Positions 17,933 to 28,171 of a stretch of 64,000 nucleotides of DNA are shown one piece after another. Source of the stretch: a virus; the IMG/VR virus record IMGVR_UViG_3300020385_000005, positions 97,782 to 161,781 of that record; one strand, 5' to 3'. The notes beneath the pieces were generated by a model that worked only from the letters and a program-made list of their open reading frames with translations, had not been told where the DNA came from and searched no databases. Every line of letters begins with the position of its first letter. The stretch's first letter is position 1. The position numbers and the translations under genes are program-made.

Positions 17933-20900
17933 TTAAATTGTATACCAACCACTTGAGCCTGCAGAAATGAGAGTTCTCGATGCACCAGGAGCCAATGTGA
18001 TCTTTTTATTGGTTGCATCTGATACGCCATCAATATTACTAGTAGAGTCTATTACCAGATCATTTGAAGTAGTACTGATATTCTTGACCTTAACCTCTCT
18101 ATTGACCATTTGACTATCATTGGCGGAAGGAAGAACAAATTCGATACCAGTATTACTTGGATTGATTAACATGATATGGTCATCAGCAAAAGATTCGTCA
18201 TCATCAAAATTATAACTACCATTTTGGGTAGATATGTTTTTGACTTTTACACGTCTTTGGATAGCGTCAGTAGTCAATTTGCCTTGTATATCTACATTAC
18301 CACCAGTATCATCTGAAGAGTCAGATCTAATAGTAAGGCTATCGCCGTAATCGATGTAAATGTTACCATTTGTTGCATCAAGTGTTAAATCTGAAGATGA
18401 AGCTATTTTGGCTCCATTAAGAGTAAGATTATCTATAACTGCTTCATCAGCAGTAAGACCAGTTGATTCAAGCTTATTGTCATCGTCAACTTTAAGAGTA
18501 GTAGCAGTTACAGTACCTAAGTTACCAATATCTTGATTAGTACCAGCAACAAGAGCTTTATCAGTTGCAGCAGTACCGTTGGTAATGCCATCAATTTTTG
18601 CAGCATCTGTAGCATCAATTTCTACACTATCAATAGTAATTTTATCTACAGCCAAATCAGCAAAAGTAACATTATCAGTAGTAGCTACAGCTTGAGCGAT
18701 AGCAATACTGCCATTAGTGATAGTTACGCCAGTTCCACCAGCAATATGGGCTCTTACTTCAGCAGCACTTGGACCAGTATAAGTGAATACACCAGTAGAG
18801 GCATCATAAGCAAGACTTCCATCTCCGCCTGCGTCAGTAGCTGATACGGCTCCTCGTGAGTATGTCTTTAATACTGAAGCTTCCAACCGACTATTGGTTC
18901 CATCAGCTCCATCGTCCACAATGAAGAGGTCATCATCCATTAAAGTGGTGCAATTATTAGATTCGCTATTGATTTCAAGAGCACTAAGAGCAACCTTACC
19001 TGCGGTAGAGATTTGACTTAGTTTACTGTCAGCGATAGAACCAGTTAACTGTGTATTACTAACACCTCCAGAAGCTATTTGAACCATACCATCAGTAAGA
19101 GTAAAGTCGCTTGAATGGAAAGATGCTACACCTTTACTTGAGCCAGTAGCGTCATCAGCATTTATTGTAATTGTATTGTCTGTGACAGCAGTACTAATAC
19201 TGGCGCCGCCAGCAAACGTAAATGATTCACCGAGAGCAAGAGTATCAGCACTGCCAGAATCAGCGACTAAACCAACAGTACTATTTTGCAACTTAGCATT
19301 AGTAATAGAGCCTGCAAGTTGTGTATTAGTGATGGTTCCAGTAAGACTTGTGGTAGGGTAATTGGTTGCATTTGTAAGGTCAAATTCTGGCGTGGCATCA
19401 GAAGCACCAAGCGCCAATGAAACACCACCAAAACTTACAGTACTGTTGGAGAGTTTATCATTACCAATACTTCCGTTTAACATAGTATTGGTAATACCAC
19501 TATCTTTAACTGAGATAGTAAGCCCTGTACTACCATTATAAGTTGTACCAGAACTAAGCTTAATACTACTGTTATCAACAGTAAGATTGCTTAGATTGGC
19601 TCCTAAAGAAATTCCAGAAATAGTACTATTCGCAAGTTTTGCATTGGCAATACTGCCAGCTAGTTGCGCATTTGTAACCGTACCTGTCAATGAGGTGGTA
19701 GGTAAGTCTGTAGCATCAGCAAGATTAAAAGCAGGTGTAGCGTCAGAAGCACCCAAGGCGAGTTGAACACCACCGAAAGAAATAGTGCTGTTAGCTAACT
19801 TAGCGTTCTCAATGGAACCTGCTAACATTGCATTTGTAATGCCAGCGGCTTTAACTTGTAACTCGTTAGAAGTAGAATCAACTTCTATTGAGCTATCGTC
19901 GACTTTAGCATTAACAGTAACAGAGCTTCCTAAAGATACAGAGCCACCAGCTTGCAACCCACTTCCAGCAGTAATTGTTACTGCTGAATTTAACAACTTA
20001 GCATTCGCAATGCTGCCAGCAAGCATTGCATTTGTAACGCCTTCAGCCTTTACTCTTAAAATATCAGAGTCAGTTTCAATAGAAGAGTCATCAACATTAA
20101 CAGAAAGTACTTGACTTGTTAGTGCAAGACCATCGCCTGCTAAAGCAGCTTTAAGTCTCAGACCAGTACTGTCTTCAATAGCAGAATGTGTTGAATTTAA
20201 TTGAATAGCTGAGCCAGAAACTTTATTTGAAGTAGCAATTGTATCAAGTTTTGAATCTTCAATAGAACCAGCTAATTGCGCGTTAGTAACTGTGCCAATT
20301 AAACTAGAAGTTGGGTAGTTAGTTGCGTCACTTAAATCAAACGCAGGGGTTGCGTCAGATTGACCAAGATCTAAAGATACGCCACCAAAGCTTACACTAT
20401 CGTTAGCAAGTGAAACGTTAGCAATTTGACCTGCGGCAAAAGTAATCGTACCAGCTGAAACATCGAGAGTCTTACCGCTACCAACAGTGATATTAGAAGT
20501 TGCAATTGTAGAACCATCGATTGCACCACTATTTATATCTACATTGGTCATTGCTTGGTTAGCAAAATCGATAGCACCAGCTGCTTCAAAAGCACCAATC
20601 TTGGTAGCTGTCAAAGTGTCAGTTGCAAAAGTGAGATTTGCATTATCTGAAAGCACACCATCAGTACCCGCAAACACAACTCGAGTGTTTGTTAAATCAT
20701 CTGCAGTTAGAGTTTTGGCTCTTAAATCAAAACCACCGACATCTACATCTGAAACAGCACCTTGCAGAATAGCAAGCTTTTGTGCTGCTGAAGTAGAAAA
20801 AGTACCTGCAGAAACGTCCAAGGTTTTACCAGCACCAACAGTAATATTTGATGTTGCAATAGTAGTACCATCAATAGTGCCGCCATTGATATCAACAGAA

Positions 20901-21574
20901 GAGAAGGAGGGAGCGCCACCACTTACGGTAATATCATTGCCAGCGATAGTAACGTTACCAGCAAGCAAGGTGCCAGCAGTAATAGTGTTGATGCCTGTTA
21001 TATCTTTATTAGTATCAAGCACAACTGCTTTACTAGCGGAAGCAGTACCAGCAGTAACGCCATCGAGTACATTCAATTCGGCTGCATCTGCACCTACTAC
21101 AACTCCAGCGATCTTAAGGTCGCCAGCAGCTGGAAGGTTTAGTTTAGCTTGCAAGGTGCCGTCAACGCTGCCACTTCCACTAAAATCGACAGTAGTGTCT
21201 CCGGGTGCGTCTTGGTTGCCTTCAAAAAGCTTCCAGGTTGCATCATCAGCGTCACGAACAAGACCGTGGTATTTAGGCGTACCGTCAGTGTCTTCTACAC
21301 CATATAAGCCAATATCTGCACTGGAGGTACCAGCACCAGTATTAATTTTAGCAAGCTTAACCATCGGTTCTTCAACGCTAAGCTTGTCTACGGTAACTTC
21401 TGTAGCATTTCCAGTAACGGTCAAGTTGCCTTCAATTACAACATTGCCTTTAGCAGTCATATTGACGGTTTGGACGTCTTTCCATGGTACTGTTGAGGTA
21501 CCTAAGGTATCTTGTCCGCCTGCTGAGAAGTCCCCCCCATTAGGGGCGTCTTTTTGTCTTAAGCTAGAAGCCAT
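17933..21574 (-). CDS. Long repeat-rich tail fibre protein
   Basis: 1213 residues, Ser/Thr/Ala/Asp-rich and nearly Cys-free. Long repeats recur with the units FGGVSLALGASDATP, a DLTNATNYPTTSL-like segment, GTVTNAQLAGSI and ANAKLANST (clear copies near residues 388-435, 595-640 and 711-760). Shorter ones (GVTNAMLAGSI, DSSIEVDSD) lie between. The N-terminal 110 residues (LTVTGNATEVTVDKL, GDLKIAGV) resemble the head-binding or shaft start of T4-like long fibres, and the last 150 residues look like a compact beta tip. This is an extended trimeric fibre shaft; it starts after an AGGAGA ribosome site. The function is inferred from repeats and neighbours. Confidence 0.75.
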   Translation of the reverse strand: MASSLRQKDAPNGGDFSAGGQDTLGTSTVPWKDVQTVNMTAKGNVVIEGNLTVTGNATEVTVDKLSVEEPMVKLAKINTGAGTSSADIGLYGVEDTDGTPKYHGLVRDADDATWKLFEGNQDAPGDTTVDFSGSGSVDGTLQAKLNLPAAGDLKIAGVVVGADAAELNVLDGVTAGTASASKAVVLDTNKDITGINTITAGTLLAGNVTIAGNDITVSGGAPSFSSVDINGGTIDGTTIATSNITVGAGKTLDVSAGTFSTSAAQKLAILQGAVSDVDVGGFDLRAKTLTADDLTNTRVVFAGTDGVLSDNANLTFATDTLTATKIGAFEAAGAIDFANQAMTNVDINSGAIDGSTIATSNITVGSGKTLDVSAGTITFAAGQIANVSLANDSVSFGGVSLDLGQSDATPAFDLSDATNYPTSSLIGTVTNAQLAGSIEDSKLDTIATSNKVSGSAIQLNSTHSAIEDSTGLRLKAALAGDGLALTSQVLSVNVDDSSIETDSDILRVKAEGVTNAMLAGSIANAKLLNSAVTITAGSGLQAGGSVSLGSSVTVNAKVDDSSIEVDSTSNELQVKAAGITNAMLAGSIENAKLANSTISFGGVQLALGASDATPAFNLADATDLPTTSLTGTVTNAQLAGSIANAKLANSTISGISLGANLSNLTVDNSSIKLSSGTTYNGSTGLTISVKDSGITNTMLNGSIGNDKLSNSTVSFGGVSLALGASDATPEFDLTNATNYPTTSLTGTITNTQLAGSITNAKLQNSTVGLVADSGSADTLALGESFTFAGGASISTAVTDNTITINADDATGSSKGVASFHSSDFTLTDGMVQIASGGVSNTQLTGSIADSKLSQISTAGKVALSALEINSESNNCTTLMDDDLFIVDDGADGTNSRLEASVLKTYSRGAVSATDAGGDGSLAYDASTGVFTYTGPSAAEVRAHIAGGTGVTITNGSIAIAQAVATTDNVTFADLAVDKITIDSVEIDATDAAKIDGITNGTAATDKALVAGTNQDIGNLGTVTATTLKVDDDNKLESTGLTADEAVIDNLTLNGAKIASSSDLTLDATNGNIYIDYGDSLTIRSDSSDDTGGNVDIQGKLTTDAIQRRVKVKNISTQNGSYNFDDDESFADDHIMLINPSNTGIEFVLPSANDSQMVNREVKVKNISTTSNDLVIDSTSNIDGVSDATNKKITLAPGASRTLISAGSSGWYTI

Positions 21575-21599
21575 AATTTAATCTCCTGTGTAAAATTTT

Positions 21600-24500
21600 T
21601 TAGTTTCGATATCCTGTAAAGATTGAATCACCATTAGTGGTATCTACTTCGAAATGGGCGTCTTCGTGTGTCTTGGCTTTGCAGCCGTAAAAAATGATGT
21701 CACCTGCGCCACTATTGGTTATAATATCGGCCATGTCAATTTCGAACGGACCGAGATGTGAGCTAATTTTTATGGTTGAAGGCATGATGACAGAATAAAC
21801 ACTAGAACCATGATCTTGCTGCTCAAATAGTCCACCGTCTCTTACTTCTAGGAGGTCAATATTGTCAGCATTGTTTTTGGCTTGTGTATCAAGTTGAGTG
21901 ACTGCAGTTTTTAAATTGGTTCCATCAGCATAGTTAGCATCAGCTATAACAGTGTAAGTGCCATCACTATTAAGTCCAATTGCGGTTTCATGCGTGTCGG
22001 ATAATGCTTGAAGAGCTGTGATATCAGTATCATTCGAACTGATGTTGCTCGCATTGGAGGATATACCAGAAGTATTCGTGCTGATTTCGCCATCGTTACT
22101 TGTAATCTGACTCTGTAGACTCGTAAGCGTTGAAGCGTGAGAAGACTGAGTAGAGGTAAGACTGTTAATACTCGTTGTGTGAGATCCGATACTGCTAGTA
22201 TTGGAGGCTACATCTGTTTCAAGATTATCAATGTCGCTCTCAGCAGCAGTCATCCTGGTACCGAGATTTGATATATCAGTATCGTTTGAACTGATGTTGC
22301 TTTCAGCAGAACCTATACGAGTCGTAAGACCTGCAATGTCAGTGTCATTACTTTGAATGGCGGCCAAGTTAGAGGTTATATCAGAGTCATTCGTACTAAT
22401 GTTACTAGCATTAGTGCTGATTGAACTGGCGTTGGTACTGATACTCGATGTATTAGTGGCCACATCAGACTCTAGGTCATCTATATCACCTTCAGCCGCT
22501 GTCATCCTGGTACCAAGACCTGAGATGTCAGTATCGTTACTCTGGATTGCCGCTAAGTTGCTAGTGATGTCTCCATCATTTGCTGTAATTTGGGTTTGCA
22601 ATCCAGTAATTGCAGAGGAGGTGCCTAATTCAGAAGCAACATTAGTTGCTAAAGTTGAATCTGAAGAAACAGAAGAGATGAAACCAGCGTTTGTGCTTAA
22701 TGAACTAGCAATAACGCTGTTAACTGCATCTGCTCCAGCAGCTCCAGTTGGGCCTTGAATACCTTGAGGACCAGTTTGACCCTGGATGCCTTGAATTCCG
22801 TTAACGCCATTGGCGCCAGCAGGTCCGGTGTCACCAGTATCGCCTTTAAGTCCAGTTGCGCCTTGTGAACCTTGAGGTCCAGTGTCACCTTGGGGGCCTT
22901 GAATTCCCTGAGTTCCATTCGAACCAGCAGTTCCTGTAACTCCTGCGGGACCAGTAGCGCCCGTTTGACCCTTAGGGCCTGTAGCGCCGGTTTCTCCTTG
23001 AACTCCAGTTGCGCCTGTAGTCCCTTGAGCTCCAGTAACTCCTTGAGTTCCTTGGGTTCCCTGAAGTCCGGTTGGACCTCTAGCGCCTTCGATACCTTGA
23101 CTACCAGTCGTTCCTTGAACCCCGGTAGGGCCAGTAATGCCTACAGCGCCAGTCAAACCTGCTGGACCTGTAGCACCCTGAAGACCAGTTGCACCTGTTT
23201 CGCCTTTGACGCCAGCTGTTCCAGTGACACCAGCGATACCTTGTGGTCCTGTTGCACCTTGAATTCCTGCGGCTCCTGTTTCACCTTTAGCGCCTGTTGT
23301 ACCAGTTGAGCCCTGGGCACCAGTCACCCCTATGGGACCTTGAGCTCCAGTTGCGCCCTGGAGACCAGTAGAGCCTGTATTACCTTTAGCACCAGTCACC
23401 CCTTGAATTCCTTGAGAGCCTGTGGTGCCTTGAGGTCCTACAGCGCCTGTATCGCCTGTATCACCTTTAACACCAGTAAACTGACCGAGATCAGACCAAT
23501 CATTGCCATCATACATGACTATATGTAAATCAAGATTCGTACTTGAAAGAATACTGCCTGCGTTAGCATTTCTTGTATCTGAAGTTACAACAAAGAAATA
23601 AACATCAGTGCTTGAAGCATTAGAGTTATTTTGGACAGCCAAAACTTTTGCATCGCTTAAGACACCAGAATCATCAACGCTAAAGGCTTGACCTCTAGGT
23701 CCTTGCGAACCAGCGATACCGTTTGTTCCTGCAGTACCTTGAGGGCCTGTAATACCTTGCGCACCTTGAGGGCCTGTAGCGCCTGTTGGCCCAGCCACTC
23801 CTTCAGCACCTTGAGGGCCTGTAACGCCGCGAGAACCTACAGAGCCTTCAACTCCAGTTGCGCCGGTAGCGCCTTGAAGACCTGTGGTTCCTGGAGTACC
23901 TGGGACACCTTGCGGTCCGGTAGGACCGGTAGCACCATCTGAACCTTGAAGCCCAGTAAGGCCAATGACGCCTTGCGGACCAGTGACGCCTTGAGCTCCT
24001 GTTGCTCCATTGGTTCCTGGATATCCAGTTGCACCACGAAGACCTGTTAGTCCAGTAATTCCTTGGGGCCCTGTTGGGCCTGCAGGGCCGGAAACACCAG
24101 GAACTCCAGTTGTTCCTGTGGGACCTTGAAAGCCTTGAGGGCCGGTTGCTCCGGCAGGACCAGTTGTTCCAGCGACTCCAGTCGGACCTTGAGGACCTTG
24201 GTCACCAGCTTGGCCTGTGGCACCAGTGGGTCCAACTTGACCCTGAACGCCGTCAGGTCCTGTAACGCCAGGGATTCCTTGTGGACCTGTCGGTCCGACT
24301 AATCCATCAAGACCGGGGTTCCCTGAAGGGCCTGTTGCGCCTCTAAGACCAGTTACTCCAGCAATACCTTGATCACCAGTCTGGCCTTTTACTCCGGTTA
24401 CCCCAGCTACACCAGTAGGTCCAGCTGCCCCTTGGGGGCCTTCAGGTCCTGTAACACCAATAATACCTTGCGGACCGGTTTGTCCCGCTGCTCCTGTCGC

Positions 24501-24668
24501 TCCAACAGGGCCTGCTGCGCCTGTGGGACCTTGTGGCCCTGTGGGACCTTGACCGCCAGTACCTCCAGTGGAACCACCAATTTGTTCAATTACTTTATTT
24601 GTAATTTCGTTTATAAGAGAGTCGTCGATAGCGCCTCTACGTAAGTCGGTACGTCTTTTTGTAGCCAT
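21600..24668 (-). CDS. Collagen-like tail fibre protein
   Basis: 1022 residues. Two blocks of uninterrupted Gly-X-Y triplets (about residues 34-328 and 398-650, with GPTGPQG, GATGPQG and GVTGPAG units) should fold as collagen-like triple helices. They are separated by a roughly 65-residue globular insert ([19 protein letters not shown]). The C-terminal part has heptad-like NDTDISGL and [10 protein letters not shown] repeats (about 670-890), an alpha-helical or beta-repeat stalk, and a final globular tip ending TGYRN. Collagen-like fibres are common in phages. It is co-oriented with the next fibre gene, 26 bases upstream of it. Confidence 0.82.
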   Translation of the reverse strand: MATKRRTDLRRGAIDDSLINEITNKVIEQIGGSTGGTGGQGPTGPQGPTGAAGPVGATGAAGQTGPQGIIGVTGPEGPQGAAGPTGVAGVTGVKGQTGDQGIAGVTGLRGATGPSGNPGLDGLVGPTGPQGIPGVTGPDGVQGQVGPTGATGQAGDQGPQGPTGVAGTTGPAGATGPQGFQGPTGTTGVPGVSGPAGPTGPQGITGLTGLRGATGYPGTNGATGAQGVTGPQGVIGLTGLQGSDGATGPTGPQGVPGTPGTTGLQGATGATGVEGSVGSRGVTGPQGAEGVAGPTGATGPQGAQGITGPQGTAGTNGIAGSQGPRGQAFSVDDSGVLSDAKVLAVQNNSNASSTDVYFFVVTSDTRNANAGSILSSTNLDLHIVMYDGNDWSDLGQFTGVKGDTGDTGAVGPQGTTGSQGIQGVTGAKGNTGSTGLQGATGAQGPIGVTGAQGSTGTTGAKGETGAAGIQGATGPQGIAGVTGTAGVKGETGATGLQGATGPAGLTGAVGITGPTGVQGTTGSQGIEGARGPTGLQGTQGTQGVTGAQGTTGATGVQGETGATGPKGQTGATGPAGVTGTAGSNGTQGIQGPQGDTGPQGSQGATGLKGDTGDTGPAGANGVNGIQGIQGQTGPQGIQGPTGAAGADAVNSVIASSLSTNAGFISSVSSDSTLATNVASELGTSSAITGLQTQITANDGDITSNLAAIQSNDTDISGLGTRMTAAEGDIDDLESDVATNTSSISTNASSISTNASNISTNDSDITSNLAAIQSNDTDIAGLTTRIGSAESNISSNDTDISNLGTRMTAAESDIDNLETDVASNTSSIGSHTTSINSLTSTQSSHASTLTSLQSQITSNDGEISTNTSGISSNASNISSNDTDITALQALSDTHETAIGLNSDGTYTVIADANYADGTNLKTAVTQLDTQAKNNADNIDLLEVRDGGLFEQQDHGSSVYSVIMPSTIKISSHLGPFEIDMADIITNSGAGDIIFYGCKAKTHEDAHFEVDTTNGDSIFTGYRN

Positions 24669-24680
24669 TTTAAATTCCTT

Positions 24681-25103
24681 TTAAGCTAGAGTGTAACGAG
24701 CAAGTAGTACGGGAGTGTCAATGTCACTATGCCGCCTAGGCAAATCTTCGAGTCGCCACATGAGCTCGACTTTAGTACTATCGATAACTTTGTAATCGCC
24801 CTTAGAATTAGGATCTGCTGGATTGAGATTTGGAGACAAAGTTAATCCATCAAGGATAATCATAAGCGTATTTACTCGAGCAGGAGATGGTAGAGTAATA
24901 TCTTTTAAAGCTGTTTGAAGCTCAATCAGTTCTTGACCTGTTGGAATGCTACTGTCTGAATTCAGAAGCGTTCCATCCCAAGCTGGGAATTGATCACTTA
25001 AATCATAAGTATGCGTTCTTTGATTATCATCGTAAACATTAACTGTATTAACTTCTATCTGAGAATTGTCTATATTAACTAGACCTGGATACACGACGGC
25101 CAT
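24681..25103 (-). CDS. Small virion protein, fibre-associated
   Basis: 140 residues, beta-rich, starting at an ATG with the strong ribosome site AGGAGAG. It contains NTLMIILDGLTLSP, similar to NTMIFVDGTSLS in the neighbouring 25141-25512 protein, so the two may be distant paralogs. It precedes the collagen-like fibre by 13 bases and probably connects or decorates it. No catalytic residues or membrane segments are visible. Confidence 0.55.
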   Translation of the reverse strand: MAVVYPGLVNIDNSQIEVNTVNVYDDNQRTHTYDLSDQFPAWDGTLLNSDSSIPTGQELIELQTALKDITLPSPARVNTLMIILDGLTLSPNLNPADPNSKGDYKVIDSTKVELMWRLEDLPRRHSDIDTPVLLARYTLA

Positions 25104-25127
25104 GAGTTCTCTCCTATTGATTATTGG

Positions 25128-25135
25128 TATTTATA
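25128..25135 (-). promoter_or_regulatory. T4-late-type promoter element TATAAATA
   Basis: On the minus strand, TATAAATA occupies 25135-25128, 25 bases before the ATG of the small fibre gene, and is followed by a clean AGGAGAG ribosome site. This is exactly the sequence of the T4 late promoter minus-10 element, placed at the head of the structural genes. The same octamer also occurs inside AT-rich coding regions, so it needs support from transcript ends. Confidence 0.4.
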
Positions 25136-25140
25136 AAAAA

Positions 25141-25512
25141 TTATTGATTCCTACTAGTATACAGTGCATGAATCTCTTTTGTCGATAAGTCTGAAACGTT
25201 TACAATAGTAAGTTCATTGCCATCGGCACTTATAAAATATCCAGGGCCAGAATCCTCAAGAGAGGATAATTTTGATAAAGATGTTCCATCAACAAATATC
25301 ATTGTATTTGTAAGAAAATCTACATTGATAGGATGATCTAAAGAAACTGTTGTATTATCTGCAAATTTATTAGGATCTATAGAATAATAAGCAGGAAGTG
25401 CTTTGATAATTTCTTCATGAGTGCTCGTTTTGTTAACATTCAAAGTGTCTATTACGATATCGCTATCTTTTATTAAAGTAGAATGAGAAGAATTGTTTGA
25501 ATGTGTCGCCAT
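25141..25512 (-). CDS. Small virion protein
   Basis: 123 residues, polar, Ser/Thr/Asp-rich, beta-dominated. It shares the NTMIFVDGTSLS motif with its downstream neighbour, which supports a common fibre or structural role. It starts 12 bases after the end of the DnaE N-terminal piece. No known family recognised. Confidence 0.5.
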   Translation of the reverse strand: MATHSNNSSHSTLIKDSDIVIDTLNVNKTSTHEEIIKALPAYYSIDPNKFADNTTVSLDHPINVDFLTNTMIFVDGTSLSKLSSLEDSGPGYFISADGNELTIVNVSDLSTKEIHALYTSRNQ

Positions 25513-25524
25513 AAAAAAATCCTT

Positions 25525-27144
25525 TTAGCTTTTTAATTTTAAGTTTCGTTGATATATAGCATCAATTTCAAGCATTTTGTTATTTAAAGTTAAAAAATTA
25601 TGATCGATAGTGCAATCAACGTAAGAGTGGTTATCGAAGGTGTATCTAAAAACTTTTTTGACCCCTTGAGTGTGCCACTGAGTTACTGTTTGAAAATGAT
25701 ATTTATCACTTTTTGTATTGTACGATAGCACGTTAACAGGTTTTTTTTCTGCAACAATATCTTTTATCGCAAAAAGACCTTGATCTGTTTGAATTTGAGT
25801 GTTTGCAGCTAAACAATAATCAGCAAAGCCAACAAGATTGTCCCACAGCTCTTTACTGTAAGTTTCAGAAAGTCCTCCAATTGAAATGCACCCATCAACA
25901 AATTGTTCTTTATAGGTGTTTAAAACATCTACTTTTTTCTTGCCCATAGCACGTCTAATATCGTCAGCTTCTTTAGGAGTGAAGCCTGCTATCTTAGAGC
26001 AAATATCCATTACTTGCTCTTGATAAACCAAAGTCCAATAAGAACTTTTTAAAATTTCTGCAATATTTTCTGGAAGTTCATCAGGTGGGCAATCATTATA
26101 TTTATTTATAATGTACTGCTTATCAAGTCCTGCTTGAAGTGGGCCAGGACGATTCAATGCAGAAATAGCAGATAAATCTTCTATAGATTTTGGTTTAATT
26201 TTTATAATTAACTCTTTAGCCATACCCGATGTTTCCATTTGGAAGACACCAGTAAGCAATCCTTTTTCTAAAGTATTGTAAGTTTGATTATCAAAATCAG
26301 GAATTGCATATGGATTTATTTCAATGTCATGATTATCTTTTATTAAAGAAACGCATTCTTTTATAATAGAAAGAGTATCTATTCCTAAGAAATCAAATTT
26401 AATCAAACCTAATTCTTCACACTCATCTTTATCAAATTGAGTTATGCGGTCTGCTTTTTTATTTTTCCATAAAGGTACAATATCATCTATGTCGGAATCA
26501 CTAATGATTATACCAGCAGCATGAATCCCAAAGTTAGCCACCATACCTTCTATTCTATCTGCGAATTCTAAAAACTCTAGATAGCGAGGATCTTCTTGAA
26601 CTTCAGGGTTCATTTCTAGAACTTCATCTAATGTTGCTTCTTTTCCAAATTTAGGTGGAGGAATTTTTTTAAGTAATTCACTTAAATCTTCTGATTCTTT
26701 TTCAGTTATACGATAATAAGAGCGCGCAAGACTTTTAGGTTTAAAAGTTCCGTGCGTAATGATATTAGCGACTTTGTCTTCACCCCAGTAGTCTATACAC
26801 CACTGGATAGCAGTTTCACGATCCAAAGCATCGTGATCGATATCTATGTCCGGAGGAGAGCCATTAATAGTATTGGATCTGGCTTTTTCAAAATCAAACT
26901 GATTAGTAAGGCCAGTTATATAAAGTATAATACTGTTGTGCGGGTTGTCTTCGAAGAAGGGAAGTTCTGGTGGGTTTTTATTAAAGTTAGCAATAGCCCA
27001 GAGACAATCGTTAATCTTTTGAAGATCATCTAGGGCTGACATTTTAATTTCAAACTCCAGATAATCTGGATCAACTTGAATATATCTTGTATCTATTATA
27101 TAAGGGTCTATACCCTCTAGTATTTCTTTTCTTTTTTGATCCAT
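25525..27144 (-). CDS. dnaE: DNA polymerase III alpha, middle (palm) piece with split-intein N-half
   Basis: 539 residues. An N-terminal extension (1 to about 95) has no recognisable polymerase motif. Then come the palm catalytic aspartates in PPDIDIDHD (near residue 97) and the third aspartate in KFDFLGI. GVFQMETSGM and LNRPGPLQ follow, then VYQEQVM. It ends GFADY then Cys444, where a 96-residue intein N-half begins; its TIDHNF carries the block B Thr-x-x-His. The extein stops at the exact site of the cyanobacterial DnaE split intein. It needs the N-terminal piece (28172-29500) for the PHP domain and the C-piece (16579-17841) for completion. Confidence 0.92.
   Translation of the reverse strand: MDQKRKEILEGIDPYIIDTRYIQVDPDYLEFEIKMSALDDLQKINDCLWAIANFNKNPPELPFFEDNPHNSIILYITGLTNQFDFEKARSNTINGSPPDIDIDHDALDRETAIQWCIDYWGEDKVANIITHGTFKPKSLARSYYRITEKESEDLSELLKKIPPPKFGKEATLDEVLEMNPEVQEDPRYLEFLEFADRIEGMVANFGIHAAGIIISDSDIDDIVPLWKNKKADRITQFDKDECEELGLIKFDFLGIDTLSIIKECVSLIKDNHDIEINPYAIPDFDNQTYNTLEKGLLTGVFQMETSGMAKELIIKIKPKSIEDLSAISALNRPGPLQAGLDKQYIINKYNDCPPDELPENIAEILKSSYWTLVYQEQVMDICSKIAGFTPKEADDIRRAMGKKKVDVLNTYKEQFVDGCISIGGLSETYSKELWDNLVGFADYCLAANTQIQTDQGLFAIKDIVAEKKPVNVLSYNTKSDKYHFQTVTQWHTQGVKKVFRYTFDNHSYVDCTIDHNFLTLNNKMLEIDAIYQRNLKLKS
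25528..25815 (-). other. Split intein N-half (Int-N, 96 residues)
   Basis: Encodes residues 444-539 of the middle polymerase piece. It starts with Cys1 (CLAANTQI), has WHTQG and VFRYTF strands, TIDHNF (Thr-x-x-His) and MLEIDAIYQRNL. Length and motif order match Nostoc-type DnaE Int-N (about 102 residues). It pairs with Int-C at 17728-17841, about 7.7 kb away. No homing endonuclease domain is present in either half. Confidence 0.93.
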
Positions 27145-27177
27145 AAATAAGGAGTCCTCATGTTTAAAAGATGGATG

Positions 27178-27582
27178 TTACCTAGTGTTCGTAGGTGTAA
27201 GAACGGGTGTCAAGTAAGAGTGATAAACTTCTAAGAAAGTGTTATCGTCAGATATAGCTATGCTACACGTTTCTCGGCCCCATATATAAAACCCCCAATG
27301 GTTTGTAACTAGCTGGTTTCGAAATTGAAGCTGCTTTCCAAACCAATCTGAAACAATCCAGAATTGCATTGGAGATCTATAACTAGGGTCAGCTGAAGGG
27401 TTGTTGTAAAAATCTGAAGAATACAGCTCTTCAGAAATCATAAATAAATCTGCATACCAAGAGTATTCAAGAAGATTCCAGTCACGTTGCGATTTGTCTA
27501 GTAGATCTCTAATTAGTTGCCCACAGGGGGCTAATATATGTTTGCTTTTAAAATCTGCAATCTTTAAAGATGTGTCATTCAT
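27178..27582 (-). CDS. Hypothetical protein
   Basis: 134 residues, Trp/Tyr-rich (WNLLEYSWY, QFWIVSDWFG, HWGFYIWGRET), with an alpha/beta profile that suggests a compact binding domain. It overlaps the end of the upstream gene by 8 bases and lies between two DnaE pieces. Not a recognised intein, endonuclease or maturase. Confidence 0.5.
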   Translation of the reverse strand: MNDTSLKIADFKSKHILAPCGQLIRDLLDKSQRDWNLLEYSWYADLFMISEELYSSDFYNNPSADPSYRSPMQFWIVSDWFGKQLQFRNQLVTNHWGFYIWGRETCSIAISDDNTFLEVYHSYLTPVLTPTNTR

Positions 27583-27865
27583 TATCCGGCACCATTAATT
27601 CCAGATTCGAACACATGGGTTTTCCTGGATTTAATCTAACATCCATATAAAAAGCAGCTAAGTTGACATGTCTGCTAGTAGTTGCAGATATAAAACTATT
27701 ATTAGCAACTGTATAATCGTATAGTATTTTTTGGCCATCAGAAGTTGTAGTTCCAATAAGGAGCTTATAGCTATAAAGATTATGGCCATCAGTCCAATAG
27801 TTGTTGGTGTAACTTTTAGCGGGAGCGTTGTTTCGCCAAAACTTTGGAACAAGATCAAGCTTCAT
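27575..27865 (-). CDS. Conserved phage hypothetical protein (LYSY / TTS-RHVN family)
   Basis: 96 residues. The segments WTDGHNLYSYKLLIG and a downstream TTSRHVN resemble a small family seen in many phages and plasmids, with no function assigned that I know. Its start is overlapped by the end of a 34-residue hydrophobic peptide gene, so translation is probably coupled. Confidence 0.5.
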   Translation of the reverse strand: MKLDLVPKFWRNNAPAKSYTNNYWTDGHNLYSYKLLIGTTTSDGQKILYDYTVANNSFISATTSRHVNLAAFYMDVRLNPGKPMCSNLELMVPDNE

Positions 27866-27959
27866 GTTGTTTCCTAAATATCTTTTTAAATATTGCTAAT
27901 AATGGTGCAAGAAGCAAAAGCTCTAATCCGCAAGCTTTAAAATAAGTGGAACAAATCAT
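27855..27959 (-). CDS. 34-residue hydrophobic membrane peptide
   Basis: A frame starting at the ATG at 27959, in ATGA overlap with the stop of the upstream gene. It contains one membrane helix (LELLLLAPLLAIF) followed by a basic tail (KKIFRKQH) and overlaps the next start by 11 bases. The overlap on both sides and the classic positive-inside tail argue that it is a real small membrane protein, perhaps holin-like. Confidence 0.5.
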   Translation of the reverse strand: MICSTYFKACGLELLLLAPLLAIFKKIFRKQHEA

Positions 27960-28153
27960 TTAGCAGTTTTCCAATCAGTGTAATTGGTAAAATCGCCTTT
28001 AACAATTCGAACATCTTGTCGGTTAGTAAGACGTCTGTACTCTCTTGCATCAGAACGAGTTGCATGCAAAGTTCTGTTTTTTACAGTAATAAGTGTGCCG
28101 TTATTATCCATAATAGCATAAAGGGTAGTAGCACATGTATTTAATACATTCAT
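27956..28153 (-). CDS. Hypothetical small basic protein
   Basis: 65 residues, short beta strands followed by a basic helix (TRSDAREYRRLTNRQ) and a C-terminal VKGDFTN segment. The pattern of a charged helix plus VKGDF is seen in small conserved phage proteins of unknown role. It sits 18 bases after the N-terminal DnaE piece. Confidence 0.45.
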   Translation of the reverse strand: MNVLNTCATTLYAIMDNNGTLITVKNRTLHATRSDAREYRRLTNRQDVRIVKGDFTNYTDWKTAK

Positions 28154-28171
28154 TATATTTTCCTTGCTCCG

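Noticed and set aside
20487-21581. Long plus-strand open frame opposite the fibre gene
   Set aside because: It is antisense to a clear fibre-repeat protein, has an Ala/Ser/Pro composition from complementing repeats, and lacks a ribosome site. Treated as a shadow.
22357-24644. Several open frames in other phases of the collagen-like gene
   Set aside because: They are low-complexity translations (Cys/Ser or Leu/Gln-rich) of the Gly-X-Y repeats and are not independent genes.
26103-26110. Second TATAAATA on the minus strand
   Set aside because: It lies within the DnaE middle piece with no gene start nearby; expected by chance in AT-rich sequence.
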